Below, in pieces: positions 1-9,655 of a stretch of DNA of 49,755 nt. Positions within the stretch are counted from its first letter, which is position 1. Every line of letters starts with the position of its first letter. Source of the stretch: DAOTWA01 sp034435955 (lineage in GTDB: Bacteria > Chloroflexota > Anaerolineae > Anaerolineales > Anaerolineaceae); contig DAOTWA010000030.1 in NCBI GenBank assembly GCA_034435955.1, forward strand, positions 1 through 49,755, given 5' to 3'. The position numbers were made by a program, and so were the translations under genes. The notes below the pieces were generated by a model. It worked only from the letters and a program-made list of their open reading frames with translations, had not been told where the DNA came from and made no database searches.

Positions 1-37
1 AATCGATAAAAGGAAAACCCAGCCCTGACCGCCCTGC

Positions 38-46
38 TGATATAAT
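38..46 (+). promoter_or_regulatory. extended -10 promoter of glycyl-tRNA synthetase
   Basis: The bases TGATATAAT form an extended -10 element (TG-N-TATAAT). No good -35 box lies 16-18 bases upstream, which fits extended -10 promoters. Transcription would begin near 53 and give a leader of about 30 bases. The same TGATATAAT occurs before lipA and before the C39-like gene in this window. Confidence 0.6.
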
Positions 47-81
47 CAAGCGGATACCATGATATCTACGGGGTGAGGCGC

Positions 82-3000
82 ATGAGCAAAGCGATGGACT
101 TCCAATCGATCATCCTGGCGCTGCAGCGCTACTGGGCGGAACAGGGCTGTCTGGTGTGGCAGCCGTATTACACACAGGTGGGGGCGGGCACGATGAACCC
201 AGCCACCTTCCTGCGCGTGTTGGGGCCCGAGCCGTGGCGGGTGGTGTATGTGGAACCGTCCGTGCGCCCGGACGACGGGCGTTACGGGGAGAATCCCAAC
301 CGCATGGTGCAGCACTATCAACTGCAGGTCATTCTGAAGCCCGATCCGGGCAATCCCCAGGAGATCTACCTGAAATCGCTGGAAGCGATCGGCATCGACC
401 CGCGGCAGCACGACATCCGCTTCGTGGAGGACAACTGGGAATCGCCGGCGCTGGGCGCCTGGGGGCTGGGCTGGGAGGTGTGGCTGGACGGGCAGGAGAT
501 CACCCAGTACACCTATTTCCAGCAGGCGGGCGGGATTCAACTCGACCCGGTGTCGGTGGAGATCACCTACGGACTGGACCGCATCGCCATGGCCCTGCAA
601 CGCGTGCGCAGTTTCACCGAGATCCAGTGGTCGCCTGATCACACGGCGGGGGACGTCAACCTGCAGGCGGAGCAGGAGCACAGCAAGTATTACTTTGAGG
701 TGGCCGATGTGGCGCGGTTGCAGCAGATGTACGCGCTGTTCAAGGCCGAAGCCGAAGCAGCCTTAGAGCACGGTCTGGTGCTGCCGGCCCACGATTATGT
801 GCTCAAGTGTTCGCACACTTTCAATGTTCTCGACACGCGCGGCGCGGTGGGGGTGACCGAACGCCAGGCGTTGTTCGCCGATATGCGCGATCTGTCGCGA
901 CGGGTCGCCGAGGCCTACCTGGAGCAGCGCCGGCGGCTGGAGTTCCCCTGGCTGAAGGGGAAAATGTCGCCGGCGGCCGCGCCTGAGGCCAGGATGGAAA
1001 CGATCGCCGCGGCGCCATCGCCCGACAGCGGCAGACATCCCTTCCTGCTGGAGGTGGGCACCGAGGAGCTGCCGGCCGGGGATCTGCAGTCGGCCCTCGA
1101 GCAGCTCGGCGGGCGCGCGCCGGCCTGGCTGGATGAGCTGCGCCTGGAGCACGGCGAGGTGCGTGTGCTGGGCACGCCGCGGCGGCTGGTGGTGTATGTG
1201 CCCGAGCTGGCCGCGCGCCAAGCGGAGCGCACCACGGTGGTGAAGGGTCCGCCGGCCAGCCGCGCCTTCGACGCGATGGGGCAGCCGACGCCGGCGGCGG
1301 TCGGTTTTGCGCGCAGCCGCGGGGTGGAGGTGGATGAGTTGCGCGTGGAGGAAATGGACGGGGGCCGCTACGTGGTGGCCGAGATACACGAGGCGGGCCG
1401 TCCGAGCATCGAGGTGCTGGCGGAGGCGCTGCCGGGGTGGATCGCCGGGCTGCGCTTTGACAAGTCCATGCGCTGGAACGGGTCGGGTGTGTTCTTCTCC
1501 CGGCCGGTGCGCTGGCTACTGGCGCTGTACGCGGGTCAGGTGGTGCCGTTCCGCTACGCCGGGCTGCAAGCGGGGCGCACGACCCGCGGTCTGCGCTTCC
1601 GCGAGCCAGAGGCGTTCGAGGTCAGCGGAGCGGAGGAGTATTTCGGCGCGCTGCGCAAGCAGGGCGTGCTGGTCGACCCGGGCGAGCGGCGCGAAGCCAT
1701 CCGCGCGCAGGTGCAGGCGCGCATGACCGAGGTGGGCGGGGAGGCGCGCATCGACGAGGACTTGCTCGCGGAGGTGACCAACCTGGTCGAGGCGCCTGCC
1801 GCGCTGCGCGGCTCGTTCGACCCGACATTCCTGGATCTGCCGGCCGAAGTGCTGATCTCGGTGATGCAGAAGCATCAGCGCTATTTCCCGGTGCGGGCAG
1901 GGGCGCGACTGTTGCCCTATTTCGTTGCCGTGCGCAATGGGGATGGGCGGCACATCGAGATCGTCACTGACGGCAACGAACAGGTGATCCGGGCGCGCTT
2001 CGCCGACGCGGTATTTTTCGTCAACGACGATTTGAAGCACCCATTGGAATCCTTCCTGCCGCGCCTGGGAACGCTGACCTTCCAGGTGAAGCTGGGATCC
2101 ATGCTGGACAAATCGCGGCGGGTGGAGAGCCTGGTGAGCGAGCTGGCGGCGCAGGTGGGGCTGACGGAGGAGGAGCGACGCACAGCCGGGCGCGCCGCGC
2201 ACCTGTGTAAGGCCGACCTGGTGACCAAGATGGTGGTGGAGATGACTTCGCTGCAGGGGGTGATGGGGCGTTACTACGCGCTGCACTCCGGGGAACCGCC
2301 GGAGGTGGCGCAGGCCATCTTCGAGCATTATCTGCCGCGCTACGCAGGGGATGCTCTGCCGGAAGGGCGCGCGGGTCTGCTGGTGGGCCTGGCCGATCGG
2401 CTGGACTCGCTGGCGGGTCTGTTCGCGGCGGGGCTGGCGCCGAGCGGCACCAAGGATCCCTTTGCGCTGCGCCGCGCCGCGCTCGGGCTGGTGCAGAATC
2501 TGATCGCCTGGGAGCTGGACTTCGATCTGCGGGCGGGGCTGGAGCTGGCCGCTGCGCGGCTGCCGATCCCCGCTGGCGGGGAGAGCCTGGCCGCCTGCCT
2601 GGATTTCATCGTGGGGCGGCTGCGCTCGGTGTTGATGGAGCAGGGCCACCGCTACGACGTGGTCGACGCGGTGCTGGCCGCGCAGGGGTGGAATCCGGCC
2701 AGGGCTGCGCGGGCGGTGAGGGAGCTGGGCGTCTGGGTGGCGCGCGAGGATTGGAATACGATTCTGCCGGCGTACGCGCGCTGTGTGCGCATCACCCGCG
2801 ACCAGGCGCAGCGCTATGCGGTGGATGAAGGCGCCTTTGTGGATGCGGCGGAGAAGGAGCTGTACGCCGCCCTGCGCCAGGCAGAGGCTGCGCCGCGGCG
2901 GCCAGGGTCGGTGGACGATTTTCTCGGCGCCTTCTTGCCGATGATTGCAGCAATCAACCGATTTTTCGATGAGGTGCTGGTGATGCACGAGGACGCGCGG

Positions 3001-3087
3001 TTGCGCGAGAACCGGCTGGGGCTGCTGCAGCGCATCGCCGCGTTGGCGGAGGGGGTGGCGGATTTTGCGCTGCTGGAAGGGTTTTAA
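82..3087 (+). CDS. glyQS: glycine--tRNA ligase, fused alpha and beta chains
   Basis: This enzyme charges tRNA-Gly with glycine in the cytoplasm. Bacterial-type GlyRS is usually an alpha2-beta2 tetramer made from glyQ and glyS. Here one ~1001-residue chain carries both. Residues ~1-295 are the alpha catalytic part (QRYWAEQGC, YVEPSVRPDDGRYGENPNR). A linker rich in Ala and Pro leads to the beta part from ~318 (LEVGTEELPAG). The beta part ends in a DALR-like anticodon-binding tail (HEDARLRENRLGLLQR). ATG 82 is chosen over GTG 73 because GGGGTGAGG sits just upstream of it, although spacing is tight; ATG 94 is also possible. Fused forms are known in other bacteria. The gene is followed by the repeat array, not by another gene. 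Confidence 0.95.
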   Translation: MSKAMDFQSIILALQRYWAEQGCLVWQPYYTQVGAGTMNPATFLRVLGPEPWRVVYVEPSVRPDDGRYGENPNRMVQHYQLQVILKPDPGNPQEIYLKSLEAIGIDPRQHDIRFVEDNWESPALGAWGLGWEVWLDGQEITQYTYFQQAGGIQLDPVSVEITYGLDRIAMALQRVRSFTEIQWSPDHTAGDVNLQAEQEHSKYYFEVADVARLQQMYALFKAEAEAALEHGLVLPAHDYVLKCSHTFNVLDTRGAVGVTERQALFADMRDLSRRVAEAYLEQRRRLEFPWLKGKMSPAAAPEARMETIAAAPSPDSGRHPFLLEVGTEELPAGDLQSALEQLGGRAPAWLDELRLEHGEVRVLGTPRRLVVYVPELAARQAERTTVVKGPPASRAFDAMGQPTPAAVGFARSRGVEVDELRVEEMDGGRYVVAEIHEAGRPSIEVLAEALPGWIAGLRFDKSMRWNGSGVFFSRPVRWLLALYAGQVVPFRYAGLQAGRTTRGLRFREPEAFEVSGAEEYFGALRKQGVLVDPGERREAIRAQVQARMTEVGGEARIDEDLLAEVTNLVEAPAALRGSFDPTFLDLPAEVLISVMQKHQRYFPVRAGARLLPYFVAVRNGDGRHIEIVTDGNEQVIRARFADAVFFVNDDLKHPLESFLPRLGTLTFQVKLGSMLDKSRRVESLVSELAAQVGLTEEERRTAGRAAHLCKADLVTKMVVEMTSLQGVMGRYYALHSGEPPEVAQAIFEHYLPRYAGDALPEGRAGLLVGLADRLDSLAGLFAAGLAPSGTKDPFALRRAALGLVQNLIAWELDFDLRAGLELAAARLPIPAGGESLAACLDFIVGRLRSVLMEQGHRYDVVDAVLAAQGWNPARAARAVRELGVWVAREDWNTILPAYARCVRITRDQAQRYAVDEGAFVDAAEKELYAALRQAEAAPRRPGSVDDFLGAFLPMIAAINRFFDEVLVMHEDARLRENRLGLLQRIAALAEGVADFALLEGF

Positions 3088-3106
3088 GAGGGGGAGAGGG
3101 GGAGGG

Positions 3107-3578
3107 AGACCTCCGAAGTCTGTGGAAAGGTGGAATACTTGTGGAAAACAGAGTGAACAGGGTGATTAAGCAACAAGACTTCGGAGGTCGGAAGGGGGGG
3201 AGACCTCCGAAGTCTATGGAAAGGTGGAATGCTTGTGGAAAACAGAGTGAACAGGGCGATTAAGCAACGAGACTTCGGAGGTCTGAAGAGGAGGGGAGAC
3301 CTCCGAAGCCTGTGGAAAGTAGGAATGCTTATGGAAAACAGGGTGAACGGGACGATTAAGCAACGAGACTTCGGAGGTCTGAAGGAGGGGAGACCTCCGA
3401 AGTCTATGGAAAGGTGGTACTTGTGGAAAACAGAGTGAACAGGGCGATTAAGCAACGAGACTTCGGAGGTCTGAAGGAGGGGAGACCTCCGAAGTCTATG
3501 GAAAGGTGGAATGCTTGTGGAAAACAGGGTGAACAGGACGATTAAGCAACGAGACTTCGGAGGTCTGAAGGAGGGGGG
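3107..3578. repeat. five tandem ~94-bp units with 15-bp inverted ends
   Basis: Units begin at 3107, 3201, 3297, 3391 and 3483 (lengths 94, 96, 94, 92 and ~96). Each opens with AGACCTCCGAAGTCT and closes with its exact reverse complement AGACTTCGGAGGTCT (minor changes in units 1 and 3). The interior of ~50 bases is well conserved. Consecutive units are joined by a purine-rich spacer such as GAAGGAGGGG. Two pairings are therefore possible: arms within one unit with a ~50-base loop, or the closing arm of one unit with the opening arm of the next across a short spacer. Four units carry CTTGTGGAAAACAG, whose complement fits the relaxed DnaA-box consensus TTWTNCACA; unit 3 has lost it. Short open frames here only reflect the repeat and are not called. 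It is not a CRISPR, because the interiors are nearly identical. Confidence 0.95.
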
Positions 3579-3591
3579 GTGAAATTCCGGA

Positions 3592-3620
3592 TTGCGAATC
3601 CTACCGGGTGAGTCTATAAT
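3592..3620 (+). promoter_or_regulatory. sigma-70 type promoter of dnaG
   Basis: TTGCGA (3592-3597), a 17-base spacer and a perfect TATAAT (3615-3620) form a strong promoter. A 5-3-5 inverted repeat, GGATT-GCG-AATCC at 3589-3601, overlaps the -35 box and could be an operator. Transcription would start near 3627, leaving a leader of ~145 bases before dnaG. Confidence 0.75.
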
Positions 3621-3649
3621 ACTCCTACGCGCTGGCCTGGATGCGATGC

Positions 3650-3669
3650 GCCGGAGTCGTTCCTCCGGC
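3650..3669 (+). promoter_or_regulatory. hairpin in the dnaG leader
   Basis: GCCGGAG at 3650-3656 and CTCCGGC at 3663-3669 pair perfectly across a 6-base loop in the predicted 5' leader of dnaG. No T-run follows, so it is not a simple terminator. Its role is unknown. Confidence 0.45.
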
Positions 3670-3773
3670 TTCGGCTGGCTGTGCGCGCGGTTATTCTCGG
3701 TGATGCACCAGCGTCTTTATCGCCCAAACTTCCTCCAGATCGGATTTCGGCCGGCGTTTCTGGATTCCCTGCC

Positions 3774-5684
3774 ATGAGCCATATCGAGGAGATCAAGGCC
3801 CGCATCGATATTGTTGACCTCGTTTCCGAGACGGTCAAGCTGCGCCGTTCAGGTAAAAACTACACCGGTTTCTGTCCTTTCCACCCCAACACGCGCACTC
3901 CGTCCTTCGTGGTTTTCCCCGAATCGGGCACCTGGCGCTGTTTCGGGCAGTGCAACGAGGGCGGCGACATCTTCAAGTTCGTAATGAAAAAAGAAGGCTG
4001 GGATTTCACCCAGGCGCTGCATTCGCTGGCCGAGCGGGCGGGGGTGCAGCTTCAACCTTTTACACCCCAGCAAGAAGCGGCCAGCGAGGAGCTGGAACGC
4101 CTGCGCACCATCCTGGAGGAGGCGGTGACCTTCTACCGCCACCAGCTCTTTCACACGCCGGGCGGCCAGGCGGCGCTGGACTATCTGCACAAGCGCCAGC
4201 TTAGAGACGCGACGATCGAAGCCTTCGGGCTGGGTTACGCGCCCGACGCCTGGGAGGCGCTGCTCCAGCATCTGACCTCGCGCGGCTACCGCCGCGAGGA
4301 TTTGTTCCAGGCCGGGCTGCTGACCGAGCGCGAGAGCGGCGGCTATTATGATCGCTTCCGCAATCGCATCATTTTCCCCATCCGGGACGCATCCGGCAAG
4401 ATGGCCGGCTTCGGCGCGCGCATCCTCGACCCCAACGATGTGCCCAAGTTCCTCAACTCGCCGCAGACGCCGCTGTTCGATAAGGGCCGCCTGCTCTACG
4501 GTCTGGACCAGGCGCGCAAGTCCATCCGCGCCCAAGACCAGGCGGTGATCGTCGAGGGCTACCTGGACGTGATCGCCCTGCACCAGGCTGGCTTCGCCAA
4601 TGCGGTCTCGCCGATGGGCACTGCGCTGACCGAAGACCAGTTGCGCCTGCTCAAGCGCTTCACCCGGCGCATCGTGCTGGCGCTGGACGCGGACGCGGCG
4701 GGCGTCAAGGCCACCCTGCGCGGGTTGGAGCTGGCGCGCCAGGCGCTGGATCGCGGCGAGGAGCTGGTCTTCGATGCGCGCGGTCTGCTGCGGCATGAGG
4801 CGCGCCTGCAGGCCGACCTGCGCGTCACCACCCTGCCGGAAGGTCTTGACCCCGACGAGGTGGTCAACCGTGACCCGCAGGAATGGTCTGCGCTGGTGTC
4901 GTCAGCCAGCCCGGTGGTCGTGCATGTGATGGAGACGCTGGCGCGCGACCGTGACCTGGAAGACCCCAAGGTGAAGAGCGAGATCGCCGCTCAGGTCTTA
5001 CCGCTGATCGAAGATGTGGCCGATGCGGTCGAGCGCGACGCTTACCGCCAGCGTCTGGCGCGCTTGCTGCGGGTGGATGAGCGCAGCCTGCTGGGAGCGG
5101 CGATGTCTACGCTTCCGCGCGGGCGGAGGACCTATCGGCGGCCAGCGCAACGCCCGGCATCGCCGGCTCAGGCGCTGCGCGCCGCGGCCGCTGGCCCGGG
5201 CATGATTCTGGAGGCTTACTGTCTGAGTTCGCTGCTCACCCGTCCGGATTTGCTGTATCTGCTGGACCGCACCCTGCAGGAGGCGGGTTTGAGCCGGCTC
5301 TCGTTGGAGGATTTCGAGCACACTGACCACCAGCTTTTCTTCCGGCTGGTGCATGAAGCCCTGGAGCAGGAGGAGGAGGAGCCGCAGCGCTACATTGCCG
5401 AGCGCGCTCCGCTGGATTTGGTGGAGCGGCTGGAGGAACTCGAGCGCGCATCCCCGGCGGCGGAGACCACTCAAGAGAAACTGGTGGCCGAGATGGTGCG
5501 CGCCGTGCTGCGCCTGCGCCTGCACAACATCACCAAGAATCTGAACCAATTGCGCTTCATGCAGGAGGATGCGCAGCAGCAAGGCGACCTGCGCGCACTA
5601 TCCTATCAGGAGCTGGTCTTGCAACACATTCAGGCGAGGGACATTCTGGATCGGGCCTTGCACAGGGTTTCCGAGAGCAAATAG
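3774..5684 (+). CDS. dnaG: DNA primase
   Basis: DnaG makes the RNA primers for replication and works with the replicative helicase. The product is ~636 residues, a normal length. The N-terminal CHC2 zinc-binding domain has C34, H37, C56 and C60 (CPFH and CFGQC). The last pair is spaced C-X3-C, where C-X2-C is usual. The Toprim domain follows, with the catalytic Glu in VEGYLDV and the acidic DADAAG motif. The C-terminal ~170 residues resemble a helicase-binding region and are less conserved. ATG 3774 (MSHIEEIKARIDIVDLV) fits the family start; an in-frame GTG at 3681 would add 31 unlike residues. No clear Shine-Dalgarno precedes 3774. rpoD begins 30 bases downstream, as in macromolecular-synthesis operons. 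Confidence 0.95.
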   Translation: MSHIEEIKARIDIVDLVSETVKLRRSGKNYTGFCPFHPNTRTPSFVVFPESGTWRCFGQCNEGGDIFKFVMKKEGWDFTQALHSLAERAGVQLQPFTPQQEAASEELERLRTILEEAVTFYRHQLFHTPGGQAALDYLHKRQLRDATIEAFGLGYAPDAWEALLQHLTSRGYRREDLFQAGLLTERESGGYYDRFRNRIIFPIRDASGKMAGFGARILDPNDVPKFLNSPQTPLFDKGRLLYGLDQARKSIRAQDQAVIVEGYLDVIALHQAGFANAVSPMGTALTEDQLRLLKRFTRRIVLALDADAAGVKATLRGLELARQALDRGEELVFDARGLLRHEARLQADLRVTTLPEGLDPDEVVNRDPQEWSALVSSASPVVVHVMETLARDRDLEDPKVKSEIAAQVLPLIEDVADAVERDAYRQRLARLLRVDERSLLGAAMSTLPRGRRTYRRPAQRPASPAQALRAAAAGPGMILEAYCLSSLLTRPDLLYLLDRTLQEAGLSRLSLEDFEHTDHQLFFRLVHEALEQEEEEPQRYIAERAPLDLVERLEELERASPAAETTQEKLVAEMVRAVLRLRLHNITKNLNQLRFMQEDAQQQGDLRALSYQELVLQHIQARDILDRALHRVSESK

Positions 5685-5698
5685 GCCTGGCCGTTCTA

Positions 5699-5707
5699 TG
5701 GTATATT
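5699..5707 (+). promoter_or_regulatory. extended -10 just before rpoD
   Basis: TG-G-TATATT at 5699-5707 lies seven bases before ATG 5715, within the dnaG-rpoD gap. There is no Shine-Dalgarno for this ATG. If the element is used, rpoD would be made from an mRNA with almost no leader, in addition to readthrough from dnaG. Confidence 0.45.
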
Positions 5708-5714
5708 ATCCAAT

Positions 5715-7379
<1,665 letters not shown>

Positions 7380-7429
7380 TCTGATCTCCCGGCCTGAACC
7401 TTGCAACCGCGGTAGCAACGAGAACCCCT

Positions 7430-9655
7430 ATGCCGCACCGCGTCCTGATTGTCCAGCCCGATATGCAGGCCAGCCAGACCCTGGCGCGTTTCCTGAAGGA
7501 GCGCGGCGACCAGGTTTGGCAGGCAGATGACGCCGAGCAGGCTCAGGGCATGCTGGCGCAGGTCCACCCGGACGTTTTATTCCTGGATCTGCACCTGACC
7601 GGCATGGCCTGGGCGAATTTACTGCGTCAGGTGCGTTCCACTTCCCCCGATACGCACATCATCGCCACCAACCGGCACCCGGATCTGCAGCGTGAGATGC
7701 TGGCACGCGAGCAAGGGGTGCAAATCTTCCTGCGCCAGCCTTTCACTCGTCACTGGGTGACGCAAGCCATGACCAGGCTTGAGCGTGGCGACCTGGCCGA
7801 GGCCAGGCCGGCAGCGCGCGCTGAGGCTCAACCGCGCGTGCGCCTGCCGGTGAGGGTGAAGATCACGGCCCCATACATGTTGCTGGCCCTTTTGTTCGCC
7901 GTGGGCGCGGCCTACCTGGTGAGCCGGGTGATCTTCGATTCGTTGCAGGAACGCTTCACCAACCAGCTAGTCTCCACGGGCAAGCAGGCCGCGGACTGGA
8001 TGGTGCAGGAGGAAAATCGCGAGCTGGAAACGCTGCGCTTGCTGGCGAACACCCAAGGCGTGGCTGAGGCGATCCGCGGCGGGGAGGCCGAAAAGCTGCG
8101 CGAGATGGTGCTGCCGGTGGCGGTCAATTCCAAGCTCGAATCGGTCGAGTTGCTGGATGCTGGGGGGACCAGCGTTCTTTCCCTGCGGCATGGAGCTGGC
8201 GCCCCGGCCGGGGATTACACCTCCTCGCGCGGAGACACCATTTTCACCCAGTGGGATTTCGTCGCGTACGTGCTGCAGGGGCGGGAAGACAACGGGCAGG
8301 ACAAGCAGGCCGGCATCGCCCGCGCCCCCTGGGGAGATTTTTTTTATGTGGCCGGGCCGGTCAAGGCCGTCGATAGCAGCCTGGCGGGGGTGATCCTGGT
8401 CGGGAAGTCGCTGGCCACCCTGGTGCGCCAGATGCGCGACGACACGCTGGGCGACATCACACTGTACGACACGCATGGGCAGTTGATCATCTCGACGCTC
8501 CTCCAGGCGCCAGGGGTTTCCATTAATCTCACCCCTCAGCAGGCGAATGAAATCCTCTCTGGTCAAGATCAGGCCAGCCTGGTGCGCGGGCTAAATATCG
8601 CCAGCAGCTCTTACAGTGAGATCCTGGCGCCGTGGGAAGTGCGCGGCGGCAAGGACGTGGGCATCCGCGGCGTATCGCTGGCGCAGGTTACGTTGGTGCG
8701 CACCAGCCAGGTCACGCGGACGCAAATCTTCATCCTGGTGGTGATCGCTTTCCTGCTGGTATTGACCGTCGGCTTTGCGGTCGCCAACCAGATCACACGT
8801 CCCCTGCTGCGGGTGGTGAAAGCATCCTCCGAAGTGGCGCGCGGGAATCTGGAAGTGAAGGTGGACGTCAGCGGGGATGATGAAGTGGCCATCCTGGCCC
8901 ATTCGTTCAACCGCATGGTGGCCGGGTTGCAGGAGGGCTCGATCTACCGGGATCTGCTTGGGCGCACCGTATCCCCTGAGGTGCGCGAACAATTGCGCGA
9001 AACCTTCACCTCCGGCAACCTGAAGCTCGAAGGCCAGGAAGCAGTCGCCACGGTGCTGATGACCGACATCCGCGGTTTCACCAGTCTGTCGGAAAAGGCC
9101 GACCCGGCCACGGTGTTCAACTGGCTGAACGAGTATTTTAGTGAGCTGGTGCCGATCATCACCGCGCACAACGGGGTGGTGAACAAATTTGACGGCGATA
9201 CCATGCTGGCTTTCTATGGAATCCTGCCGCGGCTGCTGCCACCCAAGCAGAGCGCGTATTTTGGATGCCGGTCGGCGATCAAGATGCTGAAGGCCATCGA
9301 GAAGATCAATGTGCGACGGGTGGAGCGGGGTGAGCCACCGCTCGCCACTGGCATCGCGGTCAATACCGGCATGGTCACCGCTGGCGGGCTGGGAACTTCT
9401 GACCGCCTGCATTACACCATCATCGGCGATACGGTCAACACCACCCAGCGCCTGGAGAGTCTGACGCGGGAATTGTTCAACATCAGCGCGGTGGTGATCA
9501 GCCAGTCCACCTATGCGGCGTTGGGAGAGTATCGCCGTGAGTTCCGATTGGATCCGCTCGGTCCCTACGTCGTAAAGGGCAAAGCGGAGCAGCTCCAGGT
9601 CTTCCGCCTGCTGCCGTTGAAGGCGGAAGAGAGCACCGTCGAGGGAGCGCCATGA
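7430..9655 (+). CDS. membrane adenylate cyclase with degenerate receiver, sensor and HAMP domains
   Basis: The protein (741 residues) probably makes cyclic AMP in response to an external signal. Residues 1-120 form a receiver-like domain. It keeps the phosphoacceptor position D53 (FLDLHLTG) but has Q9-P10-D11 where an acidic pair is usual and Q103 where the Lys of K-P-F is expected. Membrane segments at ~146-168 and ~433-455 flank an external domain of ~260 residues that resembles a Cache-type sensor. HAMP (~456-508) and a class III cyclase domain (~535-715) follow. Metal-binding D546 (MTDIRGF) and D590 (FDGD), N670 and R674 are present. K586 and T663 are the pair that selects ATP over GTP. 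The gene lies 50 bases after rpoD and overlaps the next gene by four bases. Confidence 0.88.
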   Translation: MPHRVLIVQPDMQASQTLARFLKERGDQVWQADDAEQAQGMLAQVHPDVLFLDLHLTGMAWANLLRQVRSTSPDTHIIATNRHPDLQREMLAREQGVQIFLRQPFTRHWVTQAMTRLERGDLAEARPAARAEAQPRVRLPVRVKITAPYMLLALLFAVGAAYLVSRVIFDSLQERFTNQLVSTGKQAADWMVQEENRELETLRLLANTQGVAEAIRGGEAEKLREMVLPVAVNSKLESVELLDAGGTSVLSLRHGAGAPAGDYTSSRGDTIFTQWDFVAYVLQGREDNGQDKQAGIARAPWGDFFYVAGPVKAVDSSLAGVILVGKSLATLVRQMRDDTLGDITLYDTHGQLIISTLLQAPGVSINLTPQQANEILSGQDQASLVRGLNIASSSYSEILAPWEVRGGKDVGIRGVSLAQVTLVRTSQVTRTQIFILVVIAFLLVLTVGFAVANQITRPLLRVVKASSEVARGNLEVKVDVSGDDEVAILAHSFNRMVAGLQEGSIYRDLLGRTVSPEVREQLRETFTSGNLKLEGQEAVATVLMTDIRGFTSLSEKADPATVFNWLNEYFSELVPIITAHNGVVNKFDGDTMLAFYGILPRLLPPKQSAYFGCRSAIKMLKAIEKINVRRVERGEPPLATGIAVNTGMVTAGGLGTSDRLHYTIIGDTVNTTQRLESLTRELFNISAVVISQSTYAALGEYRREFRLDPLGPYVVKGKAEQLQVFRLLPLKAEESTVEGAP

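Noticed and set aside
1516..2988. Long minus-strand open frame opposite glyQS
   Set aside because: It is a by-product of high GC on the opposite strand of a clearly conserved gene. The translated product has no recognisable domains and an odd composition.
3084..3455. Open frames inside the repeat array, on both strands
   Set aside because: They merely translate the 94-bp repeat, break where units vary, and lack ribosome-binding sites.
3107..3578. CRISPR array
   Set aside because: The whole unit, including the would-be spacer, is repeated with few changes. Repeat arms are 15 bases and inverted, and no cas genes are near.
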